DNA from: a virus
IMG/VR virus record: IMGVR_UViG_3300030419_002369
Location: 1-24,607 of that record
Direction: 5' to 3' (one strand)
DNA length: 24,607 nucleotides
Shown here: piece by piece, positions 23,510-24,607 of the stretch
Numbering within the stretch: the first letter of the stretch is position 1
Layout: each line of letters begins with the position of its first letter
Notes under the pieces: model-generated
Database searches by the model: none
Seen by the model: only the letters and a program-made list of their open reading frames with translations
What the model was told of the DNA's origin: nothing
Translations under genes and position numbers: made by a program

Positions 23510-24417
23510 TGCTTGATTATGCTGAAAAGAATAAAGCAGCCTATAAATTAAAAGGTTTAGGTCCTATCTATTGTATTAATCTGGATGGTCAACCAGAGAG
23601 ATGGGAGTTTATGAAAGCCCAATTTAAGTATTGGGAAATAGAAAACTATGAAAGGATCTCTGCTTATGATGGTAGAGAAGATGATCTAAGTGATATTATT
23701 ACAGGTAAATATCCAGAGTCTATGTCTTCTGGTGAGATTGGATGTGTAACCAGTCATCTAAAAGCAATGAAGCACTGGTTAGAAACATCTGATAGTAAGT
23801 ATGCAATCATGATGGAAGATGATTGTAGTCTTGATTTAGTTCAGTTTTGGAATTTTACTTGGAGAGATTTTTATTCCCATATTCCTTTTGATTGGGATGT
23901 AGTGCAGATTGCTATTATTTGTACAGGTGATATTCATGTCAAACTTCATAAGAGATTTGTAAATGATTTTTCTACCGCATGTTATTTAATTACAAGACAT
24001 CATGCAGAGAAACTTTTAAAGTTTCATACACGTAAGGGTAAGTATAAACTTGATAATGGTGCTAAACCACGTCCAGTTGCAGATGATTTAATATACAATG
24101 CGGGTAATACATATGCTATTCCTTTGTTAGTCTATCGACATGAACTTGGATCTAGTATTCATCCAGAACATGTAGATGCTTTTCATAAGGGAAATTATGA
24201 TGCACAGACTAATTTCTGGGCTCAGAATGGAGCAAGTATTGATATTAGAGATTATATGAATTATGATCCTTATGTTGGTAGAACTTCTGAGAACTCTGCA
24301 CTACCTAAAGATGATCAAACATATAATCCAGGTCCGTGGGATTCTGCACCAGAACCAATAGGGGAAGATGATTTAGAAGGTTCGGAAAACCAGTTTACTC
24401 CAGGTCTCCCAGAGTGA
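23506..24417 (+). CDS. GT25 family (LPS-type) glycosyltransferase
   Basis: This 303-residue protein has I-Y-C-I-N-L-D at 21-27, R-W-E-F-M near 32, the G-E-I-G-C-x-x-S-H block at 76-84, and the metal-type motif E104-D-D106. These are the landmarks of GT25 LPS glycosyltransferases. The C-terminal region has R-P-V-A-D-D and P-L-L-V-Y-R-H, then a flexible Pro/Glu/Gly-rich tail of about 35 residues outside the usual domain. ATG 23506 overlaps the previous stop as ATGA. It is the last gene of the cassette. Confidence 0.88.
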   Translation: MMLDYAEKNKAAYKLKGLGPIYCINLDGQPERWEFMKAQFKYWEIENYERISAYDGREDDLSDIITGKYPESMSSGEIGCVTSHLKAMKHWLETSDSKYAIMMEDDCSLDLVQFWNFTWRDFYSHIPFDWDVVQIAIICTGDIHVKLHKRFVNDFSTACYLITRHHAEKLLKFHTRKGKYKLDNGAKPRPVADDLIYNAGNTYAIPLLVYRHELGSSIHPEHVDAFHKGNYDAQTNFWAQNGASIDIRDYMNYDPYVGRTSENSALPKDDQTYNPGPWDSAPEPIGEDDLEGSENQFTPGLPE

Positions 24418-24439
24418 CACCCACATCTGTGGTCGTCAC
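24414..24439 (+). other. Hairpin overlapping the GT25 stop codon
   Basis: GTGAC (24414-24418) pairs with GTCAC (24435-24439), and CCACA (24421-24425) with TGTGG (24428-24432), separated by a 2-by-2 internal loop. The hairpin covers the cassette's last stop codon (24415-24417). No T run follows, so it does not look like an intrinsic terminator. It could protect the transcript end or be a weak attenuator. Confidence 0.45.
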
Positions 24440-24442
24440 ATA

Positions 24443-24476
24443 TTGACTCATTTCTAAACATATGTTAATATAAATA
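24443..24476 (+). promoter_or_regulatory. Stacked sigma70-like and T4 late promoter elements
   Basis: TATAAATA at 24469-24476 is an exact match to the T4 late promoter box. TTGACT at 24443-24448 is followed after 17 nt by TAATAT (24466-24471, 4/6), a weaker sigma70-like arrangement. Either would start transcription near 24478-24484, directly at the structured RNA that follows. The late box is the stronger call. Confidence 0.65.
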
Positions 24477-24478
24477 TT

Positions 24479-24553
24479 ATGGACTGGCACAATCTTTACT
24501 GTGACAGTTTCAAGTCAAAGGACCCGAAAGATCGTACTCCTTGGCGAATGTAA
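24479..24553 (+). CDS. Possible 24-residue ORF (doubtful)
   Basis: ATG 24479 opens a short frame to TAA 24551-24553 with a hydrophilic product beginning M-D-W-H-N-L-Y-C and containing D-P-K-D-R-T-P-W-R. The composition looks protein-like. However, the ATG lies just upstream of or at the expected late start site, there is no ribosome binding site, and the last third of the frame falls in a strong RNA stem. Confidence 0.25.
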   Translation: MDWHNLYCDSFKSKDPKDRTPWRM

Positions 24554-24598
24554 ACAGACTTCCATGTCGGGAGGTCTAACATCCGCAGGAGTTTTTTT
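24482..24598 (+). ncRNA. Candidate structured small RNA ending in a terminator
   Basis: Downstream of the late promoter is a roughly 115-nt stretch whose 3' half folds on itself. ACTCCT (24536-24541) pairs with AGGAGT (24587-24592), GCG (24544-24546) with CGC (24584-24586), ATGT (24548-24551) with ACAT (24579-24582), and inside them GACTTCC (24557-24563) with GGAGGTC (24570-24576, one G-T wobble). Seven T residues follow (24592-24598). This is either an unusually elaborate terminator or a discrete RNA with its own promoter. I found no tRNA features. Confidence 0.4.
24536..24598 (+). terminator. Extended intrinsic terminator hairpin
   Basis: The stacked stems described for the candidate RNA (outer ACTCCT/AGGAGT, inner GACTTCC/GGAGGTC) end directly in seven T residues, the form of a rho-independent terminator. 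It would end transcripts from the late promoter at 24469 and any readthrough from the glycan cassette. Confidence 0.7.
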
Positions 24599-24607
24599 CT
24601 TGCGAGA

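Noticed and set aside
24482-24598. A tRNA gene in the right-end structured region
   Set aside because: No cloverleaf, T-loop consensus or anticodon arm could be fitted; the fold is a nested hairpin ending in T residues.
1-24607. CRISPR array, insertion sequence, integrase or attachment site
   Set aside because: I saw no spaced direct repeats, transposase or recombinase motifs, or flanking duplications.

Overview
The window looks like a stretch of a T4-like marine myovirus genome, most likely a cyanophage. Every gene I accept lies on the + strand, genes are packed with 4-nt or similar overlaps, and the DNA is AT-rich. NrdA and NrdB are of the T4/enterobacterial class Ia type, and NrdB opens like T4 NrdB. 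There is a SegE-like GIY-YIG nuclease, a run of very small proteins, and an exact T4 late-promoter box (TATAAATA) near the right end. No structural or replication gene is present, so the host assignment is an inference. A Prochlorococcus or Synechococcus phage fits best, from recollection of similar small genes and of the large LPS gene clusters reported in phages such as P-SSM2.

Layout. 1-2620: C-terminal part of nrdA, then nrdB. 2592-5051: a complete glycogen phosphorylase gene overlapping the end of nrdB. 5077-5716: a SegE-like nuclease and a small acidic protein. 5723-6314: a cupin of the mannose-6-phosphate isomerase/ManC C-terminal type and a small Cys-rich protein. 6311-7365: four small membrane proteins, one of them only 38 residues. 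7396-8280: four small soluble proteins, with a good sigma70-type promoter (TTGACT, 17 nt, TATAAT) at 7536-7564 and an intrinsic terminator at 8295-8320. 8359-24417: an unbroken 16-kb cassette of nucleotide-sugar enzymes, glycosyltransferases and methyltransferases. 24418-24607: a hairpin, stacked promoter elements and a structured, terminator-like RNA.

How the genes may work together. Glycogen phosphorylase releases glucose-1-phosphate. In a cyanobacterial host this could feed the pentose phosphate pathway and, through NrdAB, dNTP synthesis. It could also feed the UDP-sugar branch used by the cassette. The cassette makes or reshapes sugar donors: a GDP-mannose 3,5-epimerase homologue with catalytic residues intact, a UDP-glucose/GDP-mannose dehydrogenase, and two further extended SDRs. 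It then has about ten glycosyltransferases (two clear GT11, two GT11-like, GT17, exostosin-like, GT2, a GT-A/GT7-C-like enzyme, DUF5672, GT25) and four methyltransferases (two class I/MT24-like, one FkbM-like, one sugar O-methyltransferase-like). A stand-alone NAD+ synthetase and a 50-residue single-span membrane protein are embedded in the same overlapping gene chain. The most likely purpose is building or modifying a surface or virion glycan. The most distinctive element is a possible GDP-L-galactose route paired with GT11 enzymes.

All assignments come from reading motifs by eye. No database search was run.
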